A stretch of DNA of 64,000 bases from Alphaproteobacteria bacterium (GTDB lineage Bacteria > Pseudomonadota > Alphaproteobacteria > Rickettsiales > Midichloriaceae): NCBI GenBank assembly GCA_013288625.1, contig JABDBN010000003.1:1-64000 (forward strand), read 5' to 3'. Below the pieces are notes generated by a model. That model had not been told where the DNA came from. It searched no databases and saw only the letters and a list, made by a program, of their open reading frames with translations. Made by a program: the position numbers and the translations under genes. Below, piece by piece: positions 19,217 through 28,273 of the stretch (its first letter is position 1; the number at the start of each line of letters is the position of its first letter).

Positions 19217-19687
19217 ATGAAGTGTCCATTTTGTGGATTTGACGATACGCAGGTTAAGGACTCGCGTCCTTTAGAGGAAAGCAGTGTGATCAAGCGTCGC
19301 CGGCTTTGCCCTAATTGCGGCGGGAGGTTCACTACTTTTGAACGGATAGGTATTCGTGAAATTCAGGTCATCAAGCGAAATGGGCAGATTCGCCCGTTTG
19401 ACAGCAACAAGCTGTTCAGATCGATTGAGGTCGCAACACGCAAACGTCCAATAGTCGCAGAGCAGATTGAGCAGCTGGTCAGCAATATCGCGAAAAAGCT
19501 TGAGAAGTATGGGGAAGGCGAGGTGGAATCTAAGATAATCGGCCAATTGGTGCTGGAGGAACTTGCGAAACTGGATGAGGTTGCTTATGTGCGTTACGCA
19601 TCAGTTTATAAAGATTTCTCTAAGGCCAGCGATTTCGGGCATTTTATTGCAAAGATAAAGGTAGGAAATGAGAAAACGGAAGACTAG
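19217..19687 (+). CDS. nrdR: Transcriptional repressor NrdR
   Basis: 'MKCPFCGFDDTQVKDSRP...RRRLCPNCGGRFTTFERI' zinc ribbon and ATP-cone; internal ATG 19217 is the conserved start. Confidence 0.96.
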   Translation: MKCPFCGFDDTQVKDSRPLEESSVIKRRRLCPNCGGRFTTFERIGIREIQVIKRNGQIRPFDSNKLFRSIEVATRKRPIVAEQIEQLVSNIAKKLEKYGEGEVESKIIGQLVLEELAKLDEVAYVRYASVYKDFSKASDFGHFIAKIKVGNEKTED

Positions 19688-20777
19688 TAAAGGTACAATA
19701 GTTCTGGCTGCTGGGGGAACTGGCGGGCATATTTTCCCGGCGCAGGCGCTTGCAGAGTATTTGCTTGAGCAAGGGTATCAACCAGTGCTGATCTGCGATG
19801 ATAGAAGTAAGCCTTTTTTGCAGGGCGCTCTGCTTAAAATTCCGCATCATCAGATATTGTCGCAAAGGCTTACCGGCTCTTTGCCGCACAAAGTTTGCGG
19901 AATTACCAAACTGATGTTTGGCTTGTTTAAAGTTCGGGCTTTTATGAAAAAGCAAAGGCCGCAACTGGTCATTGGATTTGGGGGCTACCCATCTTTTCCA
20001 GCTCTTGCTGCCGCATACATGCTGGGCATCAAGTCGATTATCAGTGAGCAAAATGCAGTTCTTGGATGGGTTAATCGACTGGTTAGCAGCGTAGTCCAAA
20101 AGATTTGCGTCACATTTCCTGATACGCGCGGTATAAAGCAGAAATACCGAAGCAAGATGGTGATCACTGGCACACCAGTTCGTAAAGAAATTATAAACTG
20201 CAAAGGCAGCAAGCCTGTAAGCAAAGCTAAGAAATTCAGGATACTGGTTATAGGAGGCAGTCAGGGTGCCAGGATATTCAGTGAAATTATACCACCAGCG
20301 ATTGCCTTATTACCTGAGGCCTTGCAGAAGAAAATCTCTATCACTCAACAGGCGCGTCCTGAATACCTTGAGGGAACTCTGGCGGAGTTTAAGAAGTGCC
20401 AAGCACAAGTGCATGTTGAACCCTTTTTTATCAATATCAACAAGTTGATTTCAGATGCGGATCTTGTTATTTGTCGGGCTGGTGCTTCATCAATTGCTGA
20501 GGTCGCCACCATTGGGAAAGCGACAATTCTTGTCCCATATGCCATTGCTGTAGATAACCATCAGTTTTACAATGCACTCAATCTGGTTAGTGAACATGCG
20601 GCAATTATGATAACAGAAAAACACTTCAAGCCAAGAGAACTTGCCCGTGTATTGGAAGATTTGATGACTACCCCAGAGAAGCTGAAAGAACTCAGAAAGA
20701 ATATCGGCAAGTTCTCACAAGCTGATGCGCTTAAAAAGCTTGGGAAGATAGTTGAAGAATGTGTGATGCACACATGA
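19668..20777 (+). CDS. murG: MurG, UDP-GlcNAc transferase
   Basis: 'GTGGHIFPAQALAEYL', 'GFGGYPSFPALAAAYMLGI', 'SEQNAVLGWVNR', 'CRAGASSIAEVATIGKATILVPY'. Confidence 0.96.
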   Translation: MRKRKTSKGTIVLAAGGTGGHIFPAQALAEYLLEQGYQPVLICDDRSKPFLQGALLKIPHHQILSQRLTGSLPHKVCGITKLMFGLFKVRAFMKKQRPQLVIGFGGYPSFPALAAAYMLGIKSIISEQNAVLGWVNRLVSSVVQKICVTFPDTRGIKQKYRSKMVITGTPVRKEIINCKGSKPVSKAKKFRILVIGGSQGARIFSEIIPPAIALLPEALQKKISITQQARPEYLEGTLAEFKKCQAQVHVEPFFININKLISDADLVICRAGASSIAEVATIGKATILVPYAIAVDNHQFYNALNLVSEHAAIMITEKHFKPRELARVLEDLMTTPEKLKELRKNIGKFSQADALKKLGKIVEECVMHT

Positions 20778-21718
20778 GTAATATTTGGGATCAGACTATT
20801 GATGTGAATGAAGAGCTGGTGCGCGCCCTCATTACACAAGTGGGCTTGGATGTTCGTACCATTGAACTCCTCGGAGAAGGTTATGATAATGTGGCCTATT
20901 TGGTTAATAATGAATGGGTGTTTAGATTCCCCCGTCGGGAACTCGGTATCATGTGTATGGAAAATGAAATTGCCATACTTCCCTATATTGCTGAGCAGGT
21001 TTCGTTCCAGCTTACCAATCCCAAATTTATTGGAACGCCTTCGGATGCCTATCCATATCCATTTGCGGGCTATCATATTGTGCCTGGAAAAACTCTGTGT
21101 GAAGCGGCTCAACCTTTGATTGATGATCTAAAGTTCGCACGGACTCTTGGACTGTGGCTCAAGGAGCTGCATTCAGTTCCCATTAAGCAAGAGCATTTGC
21201 AGTTGATCAAAGGTGACAATTCCTGGCGGCTGGATATAGAAAATCGCGTGAAGTTTATCACCAGTCAGGTGGTGAAATATGAGCAGTATTTTACCGCAGC
21301 AGGTTTTCCGCAAGCTCAGCTTTTGGATATTATAAACCTCTTTCACAAACTGGATTTCAAATTGGACAACCCCTGTTACCTTCACGGTGATTTGTATTTC
21401 CGCCACATTGTTGTTGATGAAAATATATTGCCTTGTGGACTTATCGACTGGGGTGATACCCATATTGGCCAGCCGGGAATTGACTTATCAGCTGGGATAA
21501 TGATATTTAACGAAACTGCTTTAGAGGAGTTTTTTGCCAGCTATGGAGAAGTAGGGGATGATACCCGGCTTATTGCAAGCTTTCGATCTCTTTGCCATAA
21601 CCTGGGCAGTCTTGGCTATTTCCACCAAAAGAATTTGAGTGCAAAAGTTTGGGTGGATGCAGCCTTACACAACTCAATCGCAAAGTTTATTAAATACATA
21701 AATATTAAAAAAACATAG
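20774..21718 (+). CDS. Aminoglycoside phosphotransferase-family kinase
   Basis: 'LHGDLYFRHIVVDENILPCGLIDWGDTHIGQPGIDLS' APH motif; ATGA overlap with the murG stop. Confidence 0.9.
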   Translation: MSNIWDQTIDVNEELVRALITQVGLDVRTIELLGEGYDNVAYLVNNEWVFRFPRRELGIMCMENEIAILPYIAEQVSFQLTNPKFIGTPSDAYPYPFAGYHIVPGKTLCEAAQPLIDDLKFARTLGLWLKELHSVPIKQEHLQLIKGDNSWRLDIENRVKFITSQVVKYEQYFTAAGFPQAQLLDIINLFHKLDFKLDNPCYLHGDLYFRHIVVDENILPCGLIDWGDTHIGQPGIDLSAGIMIFNETALEEFFASYGEVGDDTRLIASFRSLCHNLGSLGYFHQKNLSAKVWVDAALHNSIAKFIKYINIKKT

Positions 21719-21781
21719 GATTTGCTTGCAACTGGCGTGATATATGGATATAATTCGTCTTTGAATTAATTTGAATATATC

Positions 21782-22813
21782 ATGAGAAAGTCTGCAACTC
21801 CTAAAAAGAGAAAACTAAGTACTGCTAAAATACAGTATACAGGTCAAATACCCCATATCTATGGTATTTGGTTGCTCAATATTATCCTGAGCATCATGAC
21901 CCTAGGCATATACAGTTTTTGGGGAAGGGTGCGGTTGCGGAAATATGTTGCTTCACGCGTTGTTTTGGCAGGTGACCCATGCCAATACACCGGCACCGGT
22001 GGCGAGCTTTTCTTAGGATTTATCAAAGGCATATTGTTTTTATTTTTGTCTTACGTCTTATTAACTATAGGTTATGCTATTATATATTTCATTGCTGCCT
22101 TTTTTGCCCATTTCAGTGGAGAGGCGCAAGCTGATGCTATCATGGCAGGCGCATCTTTAGTTTCAGGTGCATTGTTTGTAGTGTTTTATTATGCCCTATT
22201 TTGCGTTGCTATTTTCTCAGCTTTGCGTTATAGATTCTCGCGGGTTACCTGGAGAGGGATCAGGGGTGCTATAAAATATTCCGCCTTTACATATGCTTGT
22301 CAGAGTATCAAGTTTACCATTTTAAAAATTCTTAGCCTGGGCTTATACGCGCATATAGCTGACGTTAAGCTTGCTAAGATGGTTGCGGAAAACTCTTATT
22401 ACGGCAATGCGCGTGCTAAGTTCCATGGTAATCCCGAGAGCTTATGGAAAATTAATTTTATAACCATGCTGCTCTCTATACCGACTTTGGCATTGTCTAG
22501 GTTATGGTATAAAGCTGCTCTTATCAGACATAACTTTCAGGCAACGCAGATTGATCATCTTCGATTCGATTTTGATATTACGGGTGGAAAGCTGTTAGGG
22601 TTTTATTTAGTTAATCTGCTCATAGTAGTTTGCACCTTGGGTATAGGGATGCCTTATGTTATGCAACGCAGCATTAAACTAGTTGCGGATAACCTAACTA
22701 TAATAGGCGATATTAACACTTCGAAAGTCCTGCAATCTAATGAAGAATTAGCTGGCTCGGGTGAAGGGTTGAATTCAGTAATAGGTGAACCTGATTTTGC
22801 AGGCGTTATCTAA
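21782..22813 (+). CDS. DUF898 (YjgN-like) membrane protein
   Basis: 'IYGIWLLNIILSIMTLGIYSFWGRVRLRKYV' and repeated membrane segments typical of DUF898. Confidence 0.85.
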   Translation: MRKSATPKKRKLSTAKIQYTGQIPHIYGIWLLNIILSIMTLGIYSFWGRVRLRKYVASRVVLAGDPCQYTGTGGELFLGFIKGILFLFLSYVLLTIGYAIIYFIAAFFAHFSGEAQADAIMAGASLVSGALFVVFYYALFCVAIFSALRYRFSRVTWRGIRGAIKYSAFTYACQSIKFTILKILSLGLYAHIADVKLAKMVAENSYYGNARAKFHGNPESLWKINFITMLLSIPTLALSRLWYKAALIRHNFQATQIDHLRFDFDITGGKLLGFYLVNLLIVVCTLGIGMPYVMQRSIKLVADNLTIIGDINTSKVLQSNEELAGSGEGLNSVIGEPDFAGVI

Positions 22814-22814
22814 T

Positions 22815-23852
22815 ATGAATGCTGTAGGCAAATATTACGATGGCATGCGAGCTAATTCCCATGCGGTGGTAATTACGTTGACGTCCTATAAGCTAGTAAT
22901 AGAAGACCGAGAAAACGGAATTAAACTCAGCTGGGAATTCTCAGATATTACGTTAATAGAAAGCCCTGAGTTTGGTAGCGCTTTTAGCTTGAGTAATAAA
23001 ACTCGGCCAGCTGAAAGACTCATTATAGCTGATCTGGATTTATACAAAGCATTGATTATTCAAATACCATTGGCTAATAAACCCCTGGTGCGTGTAAACA
23101 TAACTAAAAGCCGGGGTTGCTTGCTGGTCGCATTATTCATCAGTCTTATGATAGTGTATGCCTGGGTATTACCTCAGTTTTCCTCACAGATTGCAAGAGT
23201 GTTTCCAAGCAGTTGGGCAAAGTATATCGGTGAGCGTCATGTCGAAACCTATGAAGAGAAGGGGCTGGTTTGTAAGAATACTGACGGTATTGAATCACTG
23301 AATAAAATCATTAAACGCATCGTACCCAAGGAGCACAGAGACAAAATTAATGTGCAAATTGTTACTGAAGATACGGTGAATGCTTATATTGTTCCTGGGG
23401 GGCATGTCGTTATATTTAGCGCACTTCTTGATGAGGCTGAAAGTCCTGAGGAAATAGCAGGTATTCTCGCGCATGAAGTTGGGCATCACCTTGAAAATCA
23501 CCCTGTGCAAGCCCTAATCGAACGTGTCGGAGTGGCGGTTATATTATCTGGTATGGAAATGAATCTACTTAATTTTAAGTATAGTCGTGATAAGGAAGTA
23601 AAAGCCGATCGCATTGCGATTAGCCTGCTTGATGAGGCTCGAGTCAGTAAGCGCGGCTTAATTGGATTTTTAAAAAGGAATAGCGGTAGCATTTTTGACA
23701 ATAAAATAGTGAACTACCTTTCCACCCATCCGGCAAATGAAGAGCGTATTAGCTCGCTTGTTGTAAGTAATACAGTAAATAAACCCACCCCAATTCTGAG
23801 CAAAAGTGAGTGGATACAATTGAAGCAAATCTGCAGTAAACCTGGTGTTTGA
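22815..23852 (+). CDS. M48-family metallopeptidase
   Basis: HExxH 'GILAHEVGHHLENHP', 'EVKADRIAISLL', 'YLSTHPANEERI'. Confidence 0.9.
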   Translation: MNAVGKYYDGMRANSHAVVITLTSYKLVIEDRENGIKLSWEFSDITLIESPEFGSAFSLSNKTRPAERLIIADLDLYKALIIQIPLANKPLVRVNITKSRGCLLVALFISLMIVYAWVLPQFSSQIARVFPSSWAKYIGERHVETYEEKGLVCKNTDGIESLNKIIKRIVPKEHRDKINVQIVTEDTVNAYIVPGGHVVIFSALLDEAESPEEIAGILAHEVGHHLENHPVQALIERVGVAVILSGMEMNLLNFKYSRDKEVKADRIAISLLDEARVSKRGLIGFLKRNSGSIFDNKIVNYLSTHPANEERISSLVVSNTVNKPTPILSKSEWIQLKQICSKPGV

Positions 23853-23999
23853 TGAAATAGTCATTCAGAACGTAGCGAAGAATCCAGAAAAACATTGAGA
23901 TTTAGCGCGCTTCAACTCTATTTGACAATTTAATAAAAAACTAGTTGCATAGTTGTTTTCTTTATGCCACAATCAAAAACTCAGAATCGAAAAGTATGT

Positions 24000-24106
24000 C
24001 CATCCGTCTTCGCTAATTTTGCTGAAGGCAAAATTTAGCTACGACGTGATTTATCATGGCGTAGCGTGCGAAACGGATGCCGCGCCGAAGCCTTGGCGTA
24101 GGCGGG
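24000..24106. repeat. Palindromic element, copy 1 (near-identical to 44710-44814)
   Basis: ccatccgtcttcgctaattttgctgaaggcaaaatttagctacgacg (47 nt identical to the copy after tRNA-Thr), then tggcgtagcgtgcgaaacg...cgccgaagccttggc. Confidence 0.85.
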
Positions 24107-24255
24107 CCTATAAACGCGTGCCTACATTATTTATTTTTTACACCAACCTCGCAACTTACAATCACTTCACCCCGCAAGGGGGGTGATGACGTTACCATGG
24201 CGCACTTTCTTATCGAAGCGGACTAGCTTCACCACAATTAGATAACATACTGAAC

Positions 24256-25446
24256 TCAAATCCCCTCAGAAATGTGGGTAGCCTCATACTCATGCAAAGT
24301 TTTTATTATCCCAAGGACTTTGCCGTATGCTGGTGCTTCTGGCATTGGGAAATTATTATTTGTTTTGTAGCCAAACAACAGATTGCCCTTTATCAGCGAA
24401 TGGATGCCTGTAGTTGAACAGTATTCTTGGAAAATCTCCTCAATGTTTCCATGATAACTCACTTCATTTTCTATCCAGAAATGATCTTCGAGGTTAATCT
24501 CAATTGGCAATTGATAATGATAAAGGATTCTATCCGCCTGCTCCTTCAGATGCTTGCATTCAAGTGCCGTTGAATTCCCCTGCATTGCTAGCGTAATCTG
24601 GGTCTCAATGCGATCTAGCTGCAGTGATATTTGCATACAATCCGGATGTAAATCAATAAGCTGATCAAGCGAAGTGATTTTGGGAAGTTTGGTGATTAGG
24701 ATGTCTATCTCAGTTGTACATGCTTGATCCTGCTGACAAACATTTTTGCTGAAAGTGCTGTGCACAAAGTCACGTGCCTCCGAACTCACCGGAGGAGTGG
24801 GGTATTTGTACCACAGAGATGGCTTGATGATATCGACACCAGCAATGCTTATGTAAGGTTTATAATTGTTGGTGAGCTTATAAAGATAATTATCGAAAAA
24901 TGTGTCTAGAGTTGGCTTTGAATTACTGTGCATTTGATAAATGGTTTGAACATAACTGGAGATTGTATTCGCATCATTTTCATCTGTAAGAAATAACACT
25001 CTGCTGCCAGCAGGTAAGTAATGAACATCCTTGCCAGCTCCACCACCATAACAAGCTGAAAAAATTATATCCAAAGGTTGTTTTAACGTGGAGGCCAGCA
25101 TTTTAAACAATTCCTGGGAAGACAAAGAAGATTTTTCAGCGAAATCAGGTCTGACCTGGATATAATGATTGCCATTCTGCATGCTGCCGTGGGCATTGAT
25201 GACCACTATAGTTCGGCCATCATTTGGCATTAAGCTCCTGTTTGCCTGTAGCAACGATAAGGTGCCTAATAATGTGCCAAAGCTATGTTGATCGCTTAAT
25301 AATTCCGTCGTTCCGTCCCCGATGGTTACTAGACGTTTAGCAGCATTTTGTATCCAGCCTAAGAAGCTGCTATAATGAAATTTAAGTTCAGGGCCGGATA
25401 TATAGATACCAGTATCGTAGAATTTATCATAACCTGTGCTTCTCAA
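24256..25446 (-). CDS. Putative caspase-like (clan CD-type) cysteine peptidase-domain protein
   Basis: 'VVINAHGSMQNGNHYI' (His86) and 'LDIIFSACYGGGAG' (Cys132) after predicted beta strands; aligns with the N-terminal domain of the 36263 ORF. Confidence 0.5.
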   Translation of the reverse strand: MRSTGYDKFYDTGIYISGPELKFHYSSFLGWIQNAAKRLVTIGDGTTELLSDQHSFGTLLGTLSLLQANRSLMPNDGRTIVVINAHGSMQNGNHYIQVRPDFAEKSSLSSQELFKMLASTLKQPLDIIFSACYGGGAGKDVHYLPAGSRVLFLTDENDANTISSYVQTIYQMHSNSKPTLDTFFDNYLYKLTNNYKPYISIAGVDIIKPSLWYKYPTPPVSSEARDFVHSTFSKNVCQQDQACTTEIDILITKLPKITSLDQLIDLHPDCMQISLQLDRIETQITLAMQGNSTALECKHLKEQADRILYHYQLPIEINLEDHFWIENEVSYHGNIEEIFQEYCSTTGIHSLIKGNLLFGYKTNNNFPMPEAPAYGKVLGIIKTLHEYEATHISEGI

Positions 25447-25530
25447 TTAACTAACATCTCTTCCAGTTAATCATAACTTAAGGTTTGAATTAACATGCTA
25501 TATTGTCAATCTTTTTAGAAGATATGGAAG

Positions 25531-26166
25531 CTATTCAACTACGGAGTAATTATCTAATTCTGGCAGAACAGAGCAACTTTCGATTTTATATAGTTTAAAT
25601 TGCTTGCCGTCTATAAGATCTACACTCTGAAGGCGGAAATTTAGCTCTTTTGCTGCAAGCTCACTAACAAAATTACCTACCATGCATTGAATATAAATTT
25701 CTTTGAGTCCTATTTTTTCAAAGCTATAACGCAATTTAGCATTGATGGCCTCGATAAAATAATTTTGGTTTACCGAATTTGTGCGGCACCAGTATCCCAG
25801 CTTAGCCACTCCTTGCTTGAGGTTTACATCCATAAGGCTGCACATCCCCATAAACACTTCGTTTTGATAAACTACAAAATGATAAGCTAATTGCTCCTGC
25901 GCCTCAGTATAGAACTTCTGGCAAATTGAAGCGTATTCATTGACGCTGGGGAAAGTATCTGTCCATGGTAGCCACATCTGCAAGCTTTGGAGGCTCTCGC
26001 GTATAGCTTCCATAACCACAGCCTGATCCTGCTTAACCAGTGGCCGGATAATCAGGTTTTTGGTAATAATAAGAAAAGGCATGCCAATTGTATCGCACTT
26101 CTCTGAAGAGCTACCTATAAATTTCGACTTCTTTCCCTCTAGCATACAAACATTATAAATTTCCAT
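25531..26166 (-). CDS. GNAT-family acetyltransferase (RimJ/RimL-like)
   Basis: 'LIIRPLVKQDQAVVMEAIRESLQSLQMWLPW...FMGMCSLMDVNLKQGVAKLGYWC'. Confidence 0.8.
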   Translation of the reverse strand: MEIYNVCMLEGKKSKFIGSSSEKCDTIGMPFLIITKNLIIRPLVKQDQAVVMEAIRESLQSLQMWLPWTDTFPSVNEYASICQKFYTEAQEQLAYHFVVYQNEVFMGMCSLMDVNLKQGVAKLGYWCRTNSVNQNYFIEAINAKLRYSFEKIGLKEIYIQCMVGNFVSELAAKELNFRLQSVDLIDGKQFKLYKIESCSVLPELDNYSVVE

Positions 26167-26287
26167 ATGTTAAGTATGGCTTATCCGGTTTATTTATGAA
26201 AGTCAAATCTTAAGTATTAAGAGAGATTGTATTGCTGATCAAAATGTCTTATAATGAAATGCAATAAATCAAATAATGAGGTAAGCA

Positions 26288-26881
26288 GTGTCTTTAGTAG
26301 GTAAACCCGCACCAGATTTTTCGGCAACAGCCATCATGGCTGACAATAGCGTTAACCCTGAGTTTAATTTAAAAGAGTATATAAAAGGCAAAATTTGCGT
26401 ATTGTTTTTCTACCCATTAGATTTCACTTTTGTATGTCCTACGGAAATCTTGAGTTTTAATGATCATCTCAAAGAATTTGAGGATAATGGTGCCGTAGTT
26501 GTTGGAGTCAGCGTGGATTCTCAGTTTTCCCATTTGGCTTACAAAAACATACCGGTAAAAGAAGGCGGTATCGGCAAAATCAATTTCCCTCTGGTTTCTG
26601 ATATTACCAAGAAAATTGCCCGGGATTATGAAGTACTATTTAATGATGCCATTGCCTTCCGCGGTACTTTTATTATCAATGAAGAAGGTAAGGTAATTCA
26701 TCAGACCATCAATGATCTCCCTCTTGGAAGAAGCATAAGTGAAATGCTGCGTTTAGTTAATGCGTGGAACCAACACCAGAAGTATGGGGAGGTCTGCCCG
26801 GCTAACTGGAATAAAGGGAAAGATACAATGAAGCCAACTTCGGATGGAGTTAAGTCCTTCCTTGCAAAGCGTAGCGCGTAA
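26288..26881 (+). CDS. 2-Cys peroxiredoxin (AhpC/TSA)
   Basis: 'FFYPLDFTFVCPTEILSFNDHLKEF' and resolving 'GEVCPANW'; GTG start. Confidence 0.95.
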   Translation: MSLVGKPAPDFSATAIMADNSVNPEFNLKEYIKGKICVLFFYPLDFTFVCPTEILSFNDHLKEFEDNGAVVVGVSVDSQFSHLAYKNIPVKEGGIGKINFPLVSDITKKIARDYEVLFNDAIAFRGTFIINEEGKVIHQTINDLPLGRSISEMLRLVNAWNQHQKYGEVCPANWNKGKDTMKPTSDGVKSFLAKRSA

Positions 26882-26889
26882 TTGCTGAT

Positions 26890-27834
26890 ATGACAGTCCA
26901 TAAAGCAAAAGTTCTTGTAATAGGTTCTGGGCCAGCGGGATATTCTGCGGCAATTTATGCTGCGCGCGCAGCACTGGAGCCGATATTAGTCACTGGCTCT
27001 GAGCCTGGTGGCCAGCTGATGATTACCACCGATGTGGAAAATTATCCGGGATTTGCTGATGTTATTCAGGGGCCCTGGCTCATGGAGCAGATGGGTGGCC
27101 AGGCCAAACATGTTGGCACCAATATAATCAATGATTTTATTACTAAAGTAGACTTTTCATCTCAGCCGTTCAAATGCTATGGAGAAGGTGATAACGTTTA
27201 CGAAGGGGATACGATAATTATTTCCACTGGCGCACAGGCAAAATGGCTTGGTCTGCCCAGTGAATCTAAGTTTCAGGGCTTTGGTGTTTCAGGTTGTGCC
27301 ACCTGTGATGGTTTCTTCTATAAAAACAAAGAAGTGCTGGTGGTAGGTGGTGGCAACACTGCGGTGGAAGAGGCGATTTACCTCACTAACCATGCTAGCA
27401 AAGTCACTTTGATTCATAGGAGAGATGAACTGCGCGCTGAGAAAATCCTGCAACAACGGCTTTTTGAAAACCCAAAAATCAGTGTTATATGGGATTCCGT
27501 GCTGGAAGAAGTTCTGGGTAATGAGGATCCTTTGGGAGTGACTGCCGCCAGGATCAAAAATGTCAAAACCAATGAGACAACTGATCTTAAAGTTGATGGT
27601 GTGTTTATCGCTATTGGGCACTTCCCCAATACCGCAATATTTAAGGGCATGCTTGATATGGATAATGAAGGCTATATCATCACCAAGCCAGGAAGCAGCG
27701 AAACCAGCATACCAGGCGTATTTGCCGCTGGTGATGTCCAGGATAAAATCTATCGGCAGGCAGTGACTGCAGCAGGAACCGGCTGTATGGCCGCTCTTCA
27801 GGCTAATAAATTTCTTCAGGAACATAAAAAATAA
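26890..27834 (+). CDS. trxB: Thioredoxin-disulfide reductase
   Basis: 'VIGSGPAGYSAAIYAARA', 'CATCDGFFY', 'VFAAGDVQDKIYRQAVTAAGTGCMAAL'. Confidence 0.96.
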   Translation: MTVHKAKVLVIGSGPAGYSAAIYAARAALEPILVTGSEPGGQLMITTDVENYPGFADVIQGPWLMEQMGGQAKHVGTNIINDFITKVDFSSQPFKCYGEGDNVYEGDTIIISTGAQAKWLGLPSESKFQGFGVSGCATCDGFFYKNKEVLVVGGGNTAVEEAIYLTNHASKVTLIHRRDELRAEKILQQRLFENPKISVIWDSVLEEVLGNEDPLGVTAARIKNVKTNETTDLKVDGVFIAIGHFPNTAIFKGMLDMDNEGYIITKPGSSETSIPGVFAAGDVQDKIYRQAVTAAGTGCMAALQANKFLQEHKK

Positions 27835-27852
27835 AAATAGGAGTATATATTT

Positions 27853-28191
27853 ATGCAACAAATTTCATATGATGATTTTGCGAAAGTTGAACTGCGTTCT
27901 GGAACCATAGTAAAGGCTGAGAACTTTGAACGCGCCACTAAACCTTCATATAAAGTTTGGGTGGACTTCGGGCCGGAAATAGGAGTGAAACAAAGCTCTG
28001 CACAGATTACTGTGCATTACAAGCCGGAAACACTGGTAGGCATGAAAGTGGTGGGGTGTGTAAACCTCGGAACCAGAAACATCGCTGGGTTTAGCTCTGA
28101 GTTTTTATTAGTGGGATTCCCCGACGAACAAGGTGCAGTTTGCCTGACTACCATGCATCCGGCAGTGCCCAACGGCCAAAAGCTTTTTTAG
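27853..28191 (+). CDS. CsaA-like tRNA-binding domain protein
   Basis: 'YDDFAKVELRSGTIVKAENF...SYKVWVDFG.EIGVKQSSAQIT...VNLGTRNIAGFSSEFLLVGF'. Confidence 0.9.
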   Translation: MQQISYDDFAKVELRSGTIVKAENFERATKPSYKVWVDFGPEIGVKQSSAQITVHYKPETLVGMKVVGCVNLGTRNIAGFSSEFLLVGFPDEQGAVCLTTMHPAVPNGQKLF

Positions 28192-28273
28192 TTAGGTTCT
28201 GACATTTCAGGACTCATTAGGATTATAGTAAAGCATGCAAAATAGGAATGTTAACATACAGCCTAGCTATTGT

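Noticed and set aside
23953-24186. 77-aa ORF downstream of the M48 peptidase
   Set aside because: Coincides with the repeat element at 24000-24106.
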